64,000 nucleotides of DNA, from the NCBI RefSeq assembly GCF_024029435.1, contig NZ_CP097118.1, forward strand, positions 186,001 to 250,000, given 5' to 3'. The notes beneath the pieces were generated by a model, which ran no database searches, was not told the DNA's origin, and saw nothing but the letters and a program-made list of their open reading frames with translations. Each line of letters starts with the position of its first letter. Within the stretch, counting starts at the first letter, position 1. Shown here piece after piece: positions 41,709-56,593 of this stretch. This stretch comes from Fructilactobacillus hinvesii. Lineage in GTDB: Bacteria; Bacillota; Bacilli; Lactobacillales; Lactobacillaceae. The position numbers and the translations under genes were made by a program.

Positions 41709-42329
41709 TTATTGCTTCAATTGCGTTTGGGTTTTGGAAACTAAGCGATCAGCGCTAAAAACAAAGGTTTGGGCTTTCCCGTTTTTATCAGCCAGGTAAC
41801 TAATCGTTTTGCTGGTCGCAGCTCCCAGCGTGGAAATTGATTCTGCGTCTGGTTCTCGCCCGATGCGCTGGATCACTTCGTCATACGAAGCTCCAGAATT
41901 AATTTCAGCATAGGTGGCTTGGCTCACTGGTTGGGGCTTCTTGCTAGCTAAGTTTAAATAACCCTTCCCGTCCACCTTTCCATCAACAAACGTAACGGTA
42001 ATTGCTCCAGCTTTAAAATTTCGATCTAGCTTACTCCACGTCCAAACAACTGCTTTTTGTCCGTTCACGTCTGTTTCAGAGGTAGCATCTGCTTTCCCCA
42101 GTGCTTTTTTAACAGTGGCCTGGTCTTGCCCCATCGCAATCTGGTTGTATTGAGCACGCGTAATTCCAGTGGCGCTTTCATGCATTTTTGGGGTTCTTGC
42201 TGGCATCCCAACAGTTTGTGGGGTTCCTTCCTGGTGGTAATTGGCCATAATTCCGATAAATACTAAAAAGACGATGAGCCAGAACCACCACCGTCGGTAA
42301 AAGGGATGCTGTGTCCTCGTCTGTGCCAT
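41709..42329 (-). CDS. Membrane-anchored protein with tandem DUF3862 (BLIP-like) repeats
   Basis: The 206-residue protein has one N-terminal membrane helix (WWFWLIVFLVFIGIMANY) and two similar extracellular modules. The first is ITRAQYNQIAMGQDQATVKKALGKADA (key residues Y, M, G and P/A) followed by VVWTW; the second is VSQATYAEINSGASYDEVIQ followed by KTISYL. This is the DUF3862/SmpA-like layout seen in many lactobacilli. The ATG at 42329 has GGGAGG upstream. Function is unknown. Confidence 0.8.
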   Translation of the reverse strand: MAQTRTQHPFYRRWWFWLIVFLVFIGIMANYHQEGTPQTVGMPARTPKMHESATGITRAQYNQIAMGQDQATVKKALGKADATSETDVNGQKAVVWTWSKLDRNFKAGAITVTFVDGKVDGKGYLNLASKKPQPVSQATYAEINSGASYDEVIQRIGREPDAESISTLGAATSKTISYLADKNGKAQTFVFSADRLVSKTQTQLKQ

Positions 42330-42425
42330 AAAAATTCCTCCCGCCATTAACAAACAATTGATAGTTTAATTATACCTAACTTTACGGCGTCATAATTATG
42401 CCGGTTGCCATTCACGCTCAACTAA

Positions 42426-42462
42426 AATTAGGCACCTAGCCCAATATGCTAGGTGCCTAATT
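42426..42462 (-). terminator. Terminator after carB
   Basis: AATTAGGCACCTAGC (42426-42440) and GCTAGGTGCCTAATT (42448-42462) form a perfect 15-bp stem. The T-run on the minus strand is short. Confidence 0.85.
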
Positions 42463-42495
42463 AATGATTGTCTTTTTGTTTCACATGAAACATGA

Positions 42496-45400
42496 TTACA
42501 GACTCTGAGTCGTAAACGATTGATCTTCCAGCATTTGTAAGATAGCCGAAACGGTATCCAACGAAGTGAACAACGGTACTCCATCCGCAATGGCGGCACT
42601 TCGAATCATGGCTCCATCCCGTTCGCTTCCCTGCGTGTTCGAAACCGTATTTACTACCATCTGGATTTGTTTATCCAAGAGCATTTCTAGCAGGTCATGG
42701 TCTTCTCCAACTTTTCCCACTTCTTGAACCGGAATCTGGTGTTCCGCAAATGATTTTGCAGTTCCAGGCGTTGCCAGGATTTGGTAACCAAGGTCCGCAA
42801 ACCGTTTTGCCAGTTGCGCCGTTTCTTCCTTGTCGTCATCCTTGACGGTCAATAACACCCGACCGTGATTGGGAACGTGGAGTTTGGCAGCTTCAAAGGC
42901 TTTGTAGAGCGCCTTTGGAAAGGTTCGGTCAGAGCCCATTACCTCTCCGGTTGACTTCATTTCGGGTCCAAGCAACGTATCTACGTCGTTAAGCTTCGAA
43001 AAGGAGAAGACCGGGGCCTTAACGTGCACCAGCTGTCCTTCAGGAGCCAATCCAGACTGATACCCTTGGCTTGCTAAACTCTCGCCGAGAATAGCTCTGG
43101 TGGCCACCTGGGCCATCGGAATTCCCGTTACCTTGCTCAAGAACGGAACCGTCCGACTGGCCCGGGGGTTCACTTCAATTACATAGGCCTGGTCGTTGTG
43201 AACCACAAACTGGATGTTCATGAGTCCAACACAGTTTAACTCCAGCGCTAACTGTTCTGTGTACTGAACAATTTGATTTTTAACATGCGCCGATAGGGTT
43301 TGCGACGGATAAACGGCCATTGAATCCCCAGAGTGAACCCCAGCCCGTTCAATGTGTTCCATGATGCCTGGAATTAGTACCGTTTCCCCATCACTGATGG
43401 CATCCACTTCACATTCTTTTCCAGTTAAGTATTGGTCAATTAATACGGGATGGTCATGTGACACTCGAACCGCATTCTTCATGTAATTTTCGAGGTCTTC
43501 ACGGCGACGAACAATTTCCATGGCTCGTCCACCCAGCACGTAGCTCGGCCGCACTAACACGGGATACCCGATTTGATCAGCAATTTGGAGGGCTGCTTCT
43601 GGATCAGTAGCAGTGCCCCCCACGGGTTGTGGAATCCCAAGCTTTTTAATGACTTGATCAAATTCATCCCGATCTTCGGCTCGGTTAACATCGGAGACAC
43701 TCGTTCCCAAGACCTTAACCCCGTGTTCTGCCAGCGGTTCTGCGAGATTAATGGCCGTTTGGCCTCCGAATTGAACCACCACTCCAAGGGGTTGTTCCAA
43801 GTCAATCACGTTTAGCACTTCTTCCACCGTCAGCGGTTCAAAGTACAACTTGTCAGAAATGGAAGCATCCGTCGAAACGGTCTCCGGATTGTTATTCATA
43901 ATAATGGCTTCATAGCCCGCCTTCTTGATGGCTTCAACGGAATGCACCGTGGCATAGTCAAATTCAACCCCCTGACCAATCCGAATGGGACCAGAACCAA
44001 GCACGAGTACGGATGGCTTAGCACTAACCTGGCTTTCATTTTCCCATTCATAGGTACTGTAAAAGTACGGGGTTTGCGATTCAAACTCACCGGCACAGGT
44101 ATCGACCATCTTGTAAACCGGAACCAAGCCGTTTTCTAAGCGTTGAGCACGAATCGAATCCGCATCACTCTTCCACAGCTTAGCAATCGTTTCGTCGGAA
44201 AAACCGTAACGTTTAGCCATCTTTAACGTCGCCACGTCGCCAGAATGTGCAGCCAGTTCCTGACTAATTTCAAAGATGTGCAGTAATTTATCTAGGAAGA
44301 AGATGTGAATCTTCGTTAAGTCAGCCAGTTGCTCAATCGTGTAACCCCGGCGGAATGCTTCGTAAAGGTAGAAAAGGCGATCGTCATGGGCGTTCACTAA
44401 CCCTTCCTCTAATTCTACCTGGCTTAACTGTTCTAACTCTGGATTAGCTAAATCCTTTTGATCAATGTCTAAGGAGCGCACGGCCTTCAAAATCGAACCC
44501 TCCACCGTCCGGTCAATTGCCATCACTTCTCCAGTGGCTTTCATCTGGGTCCCAAGGTGGCGATCAGCCTGGGTGAACTTATCAAACGGCCAACGAGGAA
44601 TCTTGCAAACCACGTAGTCTAAGGCTGGTTCAAACTCGGCATAGGTGGTCCCCGTAACTGGGTTCATGATTTCGTCGAGATTCAATCCAACCGCAATCTT
44701 AGCGGCGATTCGGGCGATTGGGTAACCAGTTGCTTTGGAGGCCAAGGCACTGGACCGGCTCACCCGGGGATTCACTTCAATCACGTAGTAGTGCATGCTA
44801 TTGGGATCCAAAGCCAACTGAACGTTACAACCCCCTTCAATTTTTAGGGCGCGAATGATTCGTAAAGCGGCATCCCGTAGCATTTGCACTTCATCATCAG
44901 ACAGAGTTTGGGTCGGGGCAAAAACAATTGAGTCTCCCGTATGAATCCCCACGGGGTCAAAGTTTTCCATGTTGCAGACCACCATCGCATTATCGGCATG
45001 GTCCCGCATCACTTCAAATTCAATTTCCTTGTAACCGGCGATGCTTTGTTCAATCAAAACCTGGGTAACCGGGGAGAGATCTAGTCCGTTAGCAGCAATT
45101 TCTTGAAGTTGCTCCTCATTGTGGGCAATTCCACCCCCAGTTCCCCCCATCGTAAAGGCGGGACGAACAATTACCGGATAACCGTGTTGGTCAGCAAAGG
45201 CTAAGGCTTGTTCCGTGGTCGTGGCAATTGTTGATTCTGGAACGGGTTCTCCTAATTGCTGCATTAAATCACGAAATTGTTCCCGGTCTTCGGCTTCGTT
45301 AATCGCCGCTAAATCCGTTCCCAACAGTTGAACTTGGAGTTCATCCAGAATGCCAGCATCAGAGAGTTCCTTGGCCATGTTTAACCCTTGTTGCCCCCCT

Positions 45401-45669
45401 AAGGTTGGTAAAATGGCGTCAGGTCGTTCCTTCCGCAGCACCCGAGCCACAAATTCGAGGGTTAATGGTTCAATGTAAACTTCATCAGCAACTTCCCGGT
45501 CAGTCATGATGGTTGCCGGGTTGGAGTTCACCAGCACCACTTCATAGCCAAGTTCTTTTAAAGCTAAACAAGCCTGCGTCCCGGAGTAGTCAAATTCAGC
45601 GGCCTGTCCAATGATAATTGGGCCAGAGCCAATTACCATGATTTTTTTTACGTCAGTTCTTTGTGGCAT
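42496..45669 (-). CDS. carB: Carbamoyl-phosphate synthase, large subunit
   Basis: The 1057-residue protein has the two homologous synthetase halves, each opening with the ATP-grasp pre-domain ([20 protein letters not shown] and [20 protein letters not shown], separated by about 545 residues). A C-terminal MGS-like allosteric domain follows (about 930 onward: [14 protein letters not shown]). It makes carbamoyl phosphate from bicarbonate, ATP and ammonia supplied by CarA. I chose the ATG at 45669, preceded by AAAGG. It follows carA by 16 bases. A PyrR-type leader upstream of carA makes this the pyrimidine-responsive enzyme. Confidence 0.97.
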   Translation of the reverse strand: MPQRTDVKKIMVIGSGPIIIGQAAEFDYSGTQACLALKELGYEVVLVNSNPATIMTDREVADEVYIEPLTLEFVARVLRKERPDAILPTLGGQQGLNMAKELSDAGILDELQVQLLGTDLAAINEAEDREQFRDLMQQLGEPVPESTIATTTEQALAFADQHGYPVIVRPAFTMGGTGGGIAHNEEQLQEIAANGLDLSPVTQVLIEQSIAGYKEIEFEVMRDHADNAMVVCNMENFDPVGIHTGDSIVFAPTQTLSDDEVQMLRDAALRIIRALKIEGGCNVQLALDPNSMHYYVIEVNPRVSRSSALASKATGYPIARIAAKIAVGLNLDEIMNPVTGTTYAEFEPALDYVVCKIPRWPFDKFTQADRHLGTQMKATGEVMAIDRTVEGSILKAVRSLDIDQKDLANPELEQLSQVELEEGLVNAHDDRLFYLYEAFRRGYTIEQLADLTKIHIFFLDKLLHIFEISQELAAHSGDVATLKMAKRYGFSDETIAKLWKSDADSIRAQRLENGLVPVYKMVDTCAGEFESQTPYFYSTYEWENESQVSAKPSVLVLGSGPIRIGQGVEFDYATVHSVEAIKKAGYEAIIMNNNPETVSTDASISDKLYFEPLTVEEVLNVIDLEQPLGVVVQFGGQTAINLAEPLAEHGVKVLGTSVSDVNRAEDRDEFDQVIKKLGIPQPVGGTATDPEAALQIADQIGYPVLVRPSYVLGGRAMEIVRRREDLENYMKNAVRVSHDHPVLIDQYLTGKECEVDAISDGETVLIPGIMEHIERAGVHSGDSMAVYPSQTLSAHVKNQIVQYTEQLALELNCVGLMNIQFVVHNDQAYVIEVNPRASRTVPFLSKVTGIPMAQVATRAILGESLASQGYQSGLAPEGQLVHVKAPVFSFSKLNDVDTLLGPEMKSTGEVMGSDRTFPKALYKAFEAAKLHVPNHGRVLLTVKDDDKEETAQLAKRFADLGYQILATPGTAKSFAEHQIPVQEVGKVGEDHDLLEMLLDKQIQMVVNTVSNTQGSERDGAMIRSAAIADGVPLFTSLDTVSAILQMLEDQSFTTQSL

Positions 45670-45685
45670 GTTGTTCAACCTTTCT

Positions 45686-46765
45686 CTATTTTTGCACCTG
45701 ATTTTGATCAATTAGGTTCATAAATTCATCAAACAAGTAGTCAGCATCGTGAGGACCAGGCGCAGCATCCGGGTGAAATTGAGCGGAAAAGGCTGGTAAC
45801 GTCTTGTGCCGCAAGCCTTCCACACAATGATCATTAATTTCTTCTAAGAGCACCTGCAAATCCGTTTGCGCAACTGAATCCCGTTCTACCATGTATCCAT
45901 GATTTTGCGATGTGAAGTCAATCCGACCAGTTTCTAGGTTTTTCACGGGATGATTGAAACCTCGGTGACCAAATTTCATTTTCGTAGTGGTAGCTCCGTT
46001 TGCTAGGGCAAACAGTTGGTGGCCCATGCAAATTCCTAATAAAGGATACTTTTGTTCCACGGTTCTAATCATTGCCAGGGTTTCTTCGGGCAATGCCGTT
46101 GGATCCCCTGGTCCGTTCGTTAGTAAAACTCCATCTGGATAAACGTCTTCCACGTCTTGCACCGTTGCCGTCGGTGGTAAGACAACCACGTCACAGTCTC
46201 GTTTGGACAGTTCTCGTAAAATGGAATACTTCAAACCAAAGTCAATCACCGCAATCCGCCGTCCTGTAGCTGGAGCAGAGTAAGCGTTGTGTGTTGCACT
46301 TTCTTCAATCGCATGAGGATTTCTCGACCATTGCTGGAGCTTAGCCATCGTTTGTTCGGTAACTTCGTTTACCAAGGCCACTTTCATTGCCCCTTGTTCC
46401 CGAATGTGTCGGGTCACAGCCCGCGTGTCAATGTCGCTAATTCCGGGAATGTCGTGCTGTGCTAAATAATCAGATAGAGACATCGTCATGCGCCAGTTAG
46501 TCGTCCGACGGGCAATTTCTCGCACCACGACACCTTTACAGGTCGGGACCTGCGATTCTAAGTTATCCCGGTTAACCCCGTAGTTACCGATTAACGGGTT
46601 CGTAAACATCAAAATTTCATCATTATAAGACTGGTCTGTAATGGATTGCTGATAACCAGACATTCCGGTACTAAAGACCAATTCCCCAACGCTATCACGA
46701 CTGCCCCCAAAAGCCGTCCCGGTGTAAATCGTGCCGTCTTCTAAAACTAAATACCGTGCTGTCAC
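45686..46765 (-). CDS. carA: Carbamoyl-phosphate synthase, small (glutaminase) subunit
   Basis: The 359-residue subunit has an N-terminal CPSase domain ([15 protein letters not shown], then [16 protein letters not shown]) and a C-terminal class I glutaminase with the nucleophile Cys in [14 protein letters not shown] and the His/Glu of [14 protein letters not shown]. It feeds ammonia to CarB. I chose the GTG at 46765 because GGGAGG lies just upstream; a longer frame begins inside the leader's terminator. Its transcription is governed by the PyrR attenuator. Confidence 0.96.
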   Translation of the reverse strand: MTARYLVLEDGTIYTGTAFGGSRDSVGELVFSTGMSGYQQSITDQSYNDEILMFTNPLIGNYGVNRDNLESQVPTCKGVVVREIARRTTNWRMTMSLSDYLAQHDIPGISDIDTRAVTRHIREQGAMKVALVNEVTEQTMAKLQQWSRNPHAIEESATHNAYSAPATGRRIAVIDFGLKYSILRELSKRDCDVVVLPPTATVQDVEDVYPDGVLLTNGPGDPTALPEETLAMIRTVEQKYPLLGICMGHQLFALANGATTTKMKFGHRGFNHPVKNLETGRIDFTSQNHGYMVERDSVAQTDLQVLLEEINDHCVEGLRHKTLPAFSAQFHPDAAPGPHDADYLFDEFMNLIDQNQVQK

Positions 46766-46792
46766 AAGAAGTCCTCCCTTGTCATTTTGCAA

Positions 46793-46878
46793 TAAAAAAA
46801 GCCACTCACCGTTCACCGGGAGTAGCTAAATTGAAGTCAAAATGATGTTAAACGTCAATTGGTTTCTCTCCGGAAACG
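46793..46878 (-). promoter_or_regulatory. PyrR-binding attenuator before carAB
   Basis: On the minus strand, TTTCCGGAGAGAAACC (46861-46878) matches the PyrR loop consensus (TCCNGNGAGG). It is followed by a terminator, AGCTACTCCCGG-TGAA-CGGTGAGTGGCT with a T-run (46793-46828). UMP-bound PyrR would stabilise the binding hairpin and let the terminator form. Confidence 0.8.
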
Positions 46879-46987
46879 ATTAATTGATTGGAACCGTTCG
46901 CTAGTACTCGTTGCCTGATTAGTTTCACGGAACTAACTTACAAACAACTAATTACGTACTAGCTTATTTGATTATTTAATTTCTCTA

Positions 46988-47015
46988 AGCATATCATCAC
47001 AGCTTAAAATGTCAA
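46988..47015 (-). promoter_or_regulatory. carAB promoter
   Basis: TTGACA (47010-47015), a 16-base spacer and TATGCT (46988-46993) on the minus strand. The leader to carA is then about 215 nt, long enough for the PyrR attenuator. Confidence 0.8.
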
Positions 47016-47026
47016 ACATTGTTTTA

Positions 47027-48319
47027 CTAAGAGGCCTGTTTGGTTTTGATCTTTTGGTAGTAGGTGGCCGCTTTGTGGGCATCAAATTCGTGTTCCGAAC
47101 TGCCAATCACAACCGTTGCTAACGAATTGCCGACCACGTTCACGGCCGTCCGCCCCATGTCCACAAAACGGTCGATTCCAGCAATAAAGGTTAACCCTGA
47201 CATGGGCACCCCAATGGTTGAAACGGTGGCTAATAATACCACGAATGATGCTCCGGGAACTCCAGCCATTCCCTTTGATGTAATCATCAACACAATCATC
47301 AGGGTAATTTGTTGCCCTAACGACAGGTGAATGTTGTAAGCCTGGGCTAAGAAAAGCGCCGCAATTGATTGGTAAATTGCAGAACCATCCAAGTTAAACG
47401 TGTACCCCGTGGGAATTACAAACGAGACAATCGAAGGACTCACCCCAAAGTGATCCATTTTTTCAATCATCTTGGGCATAACGGCTTCGGAACTAGCGGT
47501 AGAAAAGGCCAAGACAATCTCATTTTTAATGACAACCAATAATTCGTGCAGCTTAAAGTGACACAGGCGCGCCACAATTCCCATCACGATTAAGACAAAG
47601 AAAATCATGGTAAGGTATACCAATAACACAAAGTACCCCAACGGGAGTAAGGCTCCAATTCCAAGTTCTGCTAACGTAACTCCAATTAAGGCACAAACTC
47701 CAATGGGCGCTAAATGCATAACCCAGTTTGTAATTTTAAACATAACTTGGGAAACGGCGTTCATAAAGTCAACGATGACCTGCCCCCGTTCTCCAATGGC
47801 TGCCGTTCCTAATCCAAAGAAGACCGAGAAGACAATCACCGGCATCATGTCTCCCTTACTCAACGAGCCAAAGATATTAGTCGGAATTAAGCCAATTAAC
47901 ATTGACCAAAGGCCTTCGTTTTTAGAATGTTGGGCAGTAGATACATACTTACTAATGTCTACGGAAGAGTGCATAGCGTGAACGTTAATAAAAGAGCCCG
48001 GATGCGCTAGATTAGCCACCACTAATCCAATGATAATGGCAACGGTGGTCATTAATTCAAAGTAAATTAGAGTTTTGCCCCCAATTCGCCCCACCTTCTT
48101 AATGTCACCCATACTAGCAATCCCGACGGTTAAACACGAGACCACAATTGGCATAACAATCATTTGAATCAGGCTGATAAACATGGTTCCGATGCTCTGC
48201 ATTGCGGTAATGGCCGTTTGGTTCTTATAAAACACGACCCCTAGGACAATCCCGAGCAATAGGCCTAACATAATTTGCCAGCCTAATGTAATCCGAAAAA
48301 AACGTTTCTCTTTCATCAT
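47027..48319 (-). CDS. Dicarboxylate/amino acid:cation symporter (DAACS family)
   Basis: The 430-residue membrane protein belongs to the glutamate/aspartate/C4-dicarboxylate symporter family. It has the HP1 serine motif (AFSTASSEAVMPKM), the helix-7 motif TFNLDGSAIYQ (NMDGT in relatives), and GVPGASFVVLL in the second hairpin. About eight spans plus two re-entrant loops fit GltPh-like structure. I chose the ATG at 48319 because AAAGGAG is close; a longer frame is unsupported. It could import glutamate, aspartate or dicarboxylates with protons or sodium. Its stop lies 12 bases from the carAB -35. Confidence 0.9.
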   Translation of the reverse strand: MMKEKRFFRITLGWQIMLGLLLGIVLGVVFYKNQTAITAMQSIGTMFISLIQMIVMPIVVSCLTVGIASMGDIKKVGRIGGKTLIYFELMTTVAIIIGLVVANLAHPGSFINVHAMHSSVDISKYVSTAQHSKNEGLWSMLIGLIPTNIFGSLSKGDMMPVIVFSVFFGLGTAAIGERGQVIVDFMNAVSQVMFKITNWVMHLAPIGVCALIGVTLAELGIGALLPLGYFVLLVYLTMIFFVLIVMGIVARLCHFKLHELLVVIKNEIVLAFSTASSEAVMPKMIEKMDHFGVSPSIVSFVIPTGYTFNLDGSAIYQSIAALFLAQAYNIHLSLGQQITLMIVLMITSKGMAGVPGASFVVLLATVSTIGVPMSGLTFIAGIDRFVDMGRTAVNVVGNSLATVVIGSSEHEFDAHKAATYYQKIKTKQAS

Positions 48320-48388
48320 TTGAGCTCCTTTATTCTGAACAATCATTTCGATTATACAACAGTTAGTTAGCTTTTCCAAAAGAGCATA

Positions 48389-48420
48389 AAAAAAGCACTT
48401 TCGAATTGCTTCGAAAGTGC
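48389..48420 (-). terminator. rRNA operon terminator
   Basis: GCACTTTCGAA (48395-48405) and TTCGAAAGTGC (48410-48420) form a perfect 11-bp stem with a T7 tract on the minus strand. Confidence 0.93.
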
Positions 48421-48430
48421 CTTCCGGTTT

Positions 48431-48547
48431 GCGTGGCAACGTCCTATCCTCGCAGGGGGCGATCCCCCAACTACTTTTGGCGTGCTAAAGCTTAACTACT
48501 GTGTTCGGCATGGGAACAGGTGTATCCTTTAGGCTATCGCCACCACA
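48431..48547 (-). rRNA. rrf: 5S ribosomal RNA
   Basis: On the minus strand the sequence begins TGTGGTGGCGATAGCC, continues CCCATGCCGAACACAG and ends near GACGTTGCCACGC, the universal 5S landmarks. Ends are estimated by eye to within a few bases. It is the last gene of the operon, just before the terminator. Confidence 0.95.
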
Positions 48548-48618
48548 CTCTGAGTGAACTTCGTTCCCTCAAAACTAGCTAATATTATTTTCTTCCGATT
48601 TTACCACTGCTCTTTACT

Positions 48619-51533
<2,915 letters not shown>

Positions 51534-51679
51534 TATAATCCTACGGATTATAAATTATTGAGTTTAGCGATTAAACACATTAAAAAACTCAAATTACACA
51601 ATGGTTTTCTCGGTTAAAATTATATCAATCAATATAATTCTTACAGAAAATAATATTATCTAGTTTTCAAAGAACCAAG

Positions 51680-51701
51680 TGGTACTAACTAATTAGTACC
51701 A
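51680..51701. repeat. Hairpin between 23S and tRNA-Ala
   Basis: TGGTACTAA and TTAGTACCA form a perfect 9-bp inverted repeat with a 4-base loop, immediately after the tRNA. It is a possible RNA-processing signal in the rRNA precursor. Confidence 0.6.
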
Positions 51702-51702
51702 A

Positions 51703-51775
51703 TGGAGAATAGCGGGATCGAACCGCTGACCTCCTGCTTGCAAAGCAGGTGCTCTCCCAGCTGAGCTAATTCCCC
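51703..51775 (-). tRNA. tRNA-Ala (TGC)
   Basis: A 73-base cloverleaf on the minus strand: acceptor GGGGAAT/ATTCTCC with an A discriminator, D-loop AGCTCAGCTGGGAGAGC, anticodon stem-loop CCTGCTTTGCAAGCAGG (anticodon TGC), and T-loop GGTTCGATCCC. No CCA is encoded. Confidence 0.97.
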
Positions 51776-51807
51776 AAAATTCAATTATCATGCCGAAACG
51801 TCGGCGA

Positions 51808-51882
<75 letters not shown>

Positions 51883-51962
51883 AAAAAGCGCAGATAGTAA
51901 CTTATGAGAGCAGTTCTCTCAAAACTAAACAAGACTTTGATCGGTGTAAGGTTCCGTATTAT

Positions 51963-53547
<1,585 letters not shown>

Positions 53548-53706
53548 TGAGAACTTTACTAGCTCTACTTTATTTGTTAATTAAGCGAATTGACTTCGCA
53601 AATGTTTAATTTTTAAACACTAGTTTAAAAATTCCTTACACTTTTTGTAATCAAAATCTTGTTCAGTTTTCAAAGAACTACTTCAGCACTCTTCAGCGCA
53701 CAAATA

Positions 53707-53735
53707 ATAATATCTCGTTTGAGCAATCATGTCAA
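53707..53735 (-). promoter_or_regulatory. rRNA operon promoter P2
   Basis: TTGACA (53730-53735), a 17-base spacer and TATTAT (53707-53712) on the minus strand. It lies about 165 bases before the 16S gene. Confidence 0.85.
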
Positions 53736-53801
53736 GCACTTATTTAAATTTAAATCAAATAAATGAAACTCAAATTGCATCGCTCGTAACGAACATGTTT
53801 A

Positions 53802-53830
53802 ACTATACTGTCTCTATTTATGAATGTCAA
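53802..53830 (-). promoter_or_regulatory. rRNA operon promoter P1
   Basis: TTGACA (53825-53830), a 17-base spacer and TATAGT (53802-53807) on the minus strand, 95 bases upstream of P2. Tandem promoters are typical of rRNA operons. Confidence 0.85.
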
Positions 53831-53856
53831 TACTTTTAGTCAAAAAAAGTCAAAAA

Positions 53857-53895
53857 AAGAGCGACCGAATCCAATTCCAGGTTTGGTCGCTCTTA
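53857..53895 (-). terminator. Terminator after pepN
   Basis: On the minus strand AAGAGCGACC pairs with GGTCGCTCTT, with an 18-base loop and a T7 tract. Confidence 0.92.
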
Positions 53896-53909
53896 CAATG
53901 ATTTAATTT

Positions 53910-56444
53910 TTAAACGTTGGCACTTAATGCTTGTAAGACATCAGCTTGTTCTGACATCACTAAGTCTACTTTACCGGCAATGGTCCGCACGTCCATCTTA
54001 ATTTCTCGTGCTAATCCAGGCGTCCCTAATTTTGGTTCAAAGAACGCTTTAAATTCTGCTAATCGTTCCGGAGTATGGAAGATGTTAGCAGTAACCGTAA
54101 TAAAGGTAGCAAATTCCATGTCACCACCAACGGTTGCTTCCAACCAATCCCATTCCTTGCGAATCCAATCCCAAGCAACTTGTTGGTTTAACTCATTAGC
54201 TAATAATCCCCGGTACCAAGCACGCAGGTCCTGTGGCTTAATCACATCAGCATTTTCAAATTGACCGACTAACCGTTCTGCTAACTGTGGATCCGTTACC
54301 TGTGGAAGGGCAACCGCTAAGTCGTCTCGGTAGTTAACTTCACTAGTCGTAGCATAATCGTGTAACAACTGGTCAAAGAGTTCTGAGCTGCCATAATTTT
54401 GTACTTCATTTTTCAAAATCAAAGCCCGTACATCAGCCGGCAGTTTTACTAAGCGATCTTGGTACTCAGTAAATAATGCATGCGCTTTTTCAATCACAGC
54501 TGGAGTTTGTGCATACAGAGCAGCATTAAAGACGATTGGACGAATCTTTTGGTCGTCGTTCGTTTCTCCAGCTCGTGGAACTAATCCCAAGCGTTCAATG
54601 TTGGCGCTCACGAGTTCCCCAAAGAATTCACGCAGTTCTTGCTCTGCTGGCGTTCCCGGCGTCACAAACATCTTCAGTGAGTTCGCAATCGTGTATAGTT
54701 CCGCATTGACAATGGAAGACTGGCTTGCAGCAAATTGCCGTAACAATGGCAGTAAGCGCGCATAAGAAACTCGTTGTGCACTGGCCAATAACCGTAAGTC
54801 TTGTAACAATTGGCGTTGATCAATGACCGATAAAGCGGAAACATGATCTAAAATATCATCTAATAAGGCTTGATCATATTGAACTACCACGTGGGAGTTG
54901 TTCCCCACGTTAACTCGGAACGGTTCTCCGGCTTCCTTGCGTAATGTTTGATAATCACCCAGCTTAATTTCCTTGTCCGCCATAATTTGTGGAGCAGCTT
55001 GGTAGTTTGCATCTAACGGAATCTGCCATTCGCGTCCTTGATCTTCACCGCCACCGATAAAGAATTGTTGTTGCTTCAAAGTCAATTGACCATCGTCAGC
55101 AACGGAAACAGAAATAACTGGGTACCCAGGTTGATCCAACCAGGAACTCATAATCTTGCCGATGTCTAAACCAGAGACATCACCAAGGGCCTTCCAGAGG
55201 TCTTTTCCTTCGGCGTTCCCATACTGGTGGTCAATAAAGTACTGCCGTAATCCCTGCCGCAGGGCATCGTCTCCTAAGAGAGCCCGTACCATCACAAGCA
55301 TCCGCGCTCCCTTGGCGTAAACGATGGCACCATCAAAGAGAGCGTCAATTTCAGCCGGATCGTGAACTTCCACGTGGACTGATTGCACCCCATCCGTTGC
55401 ATCACGCGAGAGCGCCATTGGAACTTCTGAAGTTTGGAACATTTCCCAAACCTTCCAGTCTGGTTGTAACGCGTCGATCGCCACGTATTCCATCATGTTA
55501 GCGAAACTCTCGTTTAACCACAAATCGTCCCACCACTTCATTGTTACTAAGTCACCGAACCATTGGTGAGCTAGTTCGTGGGCAATCACTGTAGCCACTA
55601 GTTCCTTCGTTTCCAGCGGAGTGTTATCGGGATCTAGCAGTAAATAAGCTTCCCGATAAGTAATCAGACCCCAGTTTTCCATGGCTCCCGCAGAAAAATC
55701 AGGTAAGGCTAACTGCCAGGAATGCGGAAGTGGGTAGGGAGTTTGGTAGAAGTCTTCGTAAAATTCAATGGAGCGTTTGGCAATGTCTAAAGCAAAGTCC
55801 AATTCCTTTGGTTGATGCGCTTTCGTTGCAAAAACCCCCACTTGAACCCCACTCTTAGTCGTCGTTAACTTGCTTTGCAAGTCACCAAAGGCAAAGGCCA
55901 CTAGATACGTTGACATCTTCACCGTGGGTTTAAAGTAGTGCACTCCGTCTTCTACGTGATCCTCTGGCATGTTGGCCAAAACCGTTTCTCCAGCGTGTTC
56001 GTCAAACTTCAGTGCCAGAGTAAAAGTGGCCTTGGCTTCTGGTTCATCAATACCAGGAAAGGCCTGGCGGGCAAAGGTCGTTTCGAACTGAGTTCCCACC
56101 ACCTGCTTCTTTTCGCCGTCAACTTCGTAATAAGATGGATAAATGCCCATCATGGTGTCTGTCAAAGGAGCTCTGTACTTAATTTCTAAGTCAACGTCTC
56201 CCGCTTCTGGCAAATCAATCCGAATTGCTTCGGCCTCGTTATCAGTGGTAAACGGAACTGCTGCTCCATTTGCCAACACTTGACTGACCTGTAAATCCTT
56301 TTGATTTACAGCCATGTGGGCTTGGCTGGCATGTCCATGAATTTTCGTTGTTCCTGTAATAGTCTTTTGTTCCCGGTTAACATCAATGAATAAATCATAG
56401 TGTTCTGGTTGGAACAAAGAATAAAACCGTTCAATTCCTGCCAT
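53910..56444 (-). CDS. pepN: Aminopeptidase N (lysyl aminopeptidase), M1 family
   Basis: The 844-residue zinc enzyme removes N-terminal residues from peptides in the cytoplasm, a key step of lactobacillar peptide use. The exopeptidase motif GAMEN (SAGAMENWGLITY) and the zinc site HELAH (H289, E290, H293) followed by WLNESFAN, with the third ligand Glu, are intact. The helical C-terminal domain fills the last ~400 residues. AAAGGAG precedes the ATG. The length matches PepN of other lactobacilli. It is a single-gene unit. Confidence 0.97.
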   Translation of the reverse strand: MAGIERFYSLFQPEHYDLFIDVNREQKTITGTTKIHGHASQAHMAVNQKDLQVSQVLANGAAVPFTTDNEAEAIRIDLPEAGDVDLEIKYRAPLTDTMMGIYPSYYEVDGEKKQVVGTQFETTFARQAFPGIDEPEAKATFTLALKFDEHAGETVLANMPEDHVEDGVHYFKPTVKMSTYLVAFAFGDLQSKLTTTKSGVQVGVFATKAHQPKELDFALDIAKRSIEFYEDFYQTPYPLPHSWQLALPDFSAGAMENWGLITYREAYLLLDPDNTPLETKELVATVIAHELAHQWFGDLVTMKWWDDLWLNESFANMMEYVAIDALQPDWKVWEMFQTSEVPMALSRDATDGVQSVHVEVHDPAEIDALFDGAIVYAKGARMLVMVRALLGDDALRQGLRQYFIDHQYGNAEGKDLWKALGDVSGLDIGKIMSSWLDQPGYPVISVSVADDGQLTLKQQQFFIGGGEDQGREWQIPLDANYQAAPQIMADKEIKLGDYQTLRKEAGEPFRVNVGNNSHVVVQYDQALLDDILDHVSALSVIDQRQLLQDLRLLASAQRVSYARLLPLLRQFAASQSSIVNAELYTIANSLKMFVTPGTPAEQELREFFGELVSANIERLGLVPRAGETNDDQKIRPIVFNAALYAQTPAVIEKAHALFTEYQDRLVKLPADVRALILKNEVQNYGSSELFDQLLHDYATTSEVNYRDDLAVALPQVTDPQLAERLVGQFENADVIKPQDLRAWYRGLLANELNQQVAWDWIRKEWDWLEATVGGDMEFATFITVTANIFHTPERLAEFKAFFEPKLGTPGLAREIKMDVRTIAGKVDLVMSEQADVLQALSANV

Positions 56445-56593
56445 TTCTTTTTCTCCTTTAAGATTTTAGTAAAATCATCTCCCTTAATTGTACACAATTT
56501 TCGGATTATTCGTAACCATTTTGTTTCTCAACACGACAAAAGTGCCGTATAATGATACTTTAGTAACTATTTTTATGTAAGTGAGGATTCATC

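Noticed and set aside
46072..46269. Plus-strand frames opposite carA and carB
   Set aside because: They are shadows of well-supported minus-strand genes without their own ribosome sites or recognisable domains.
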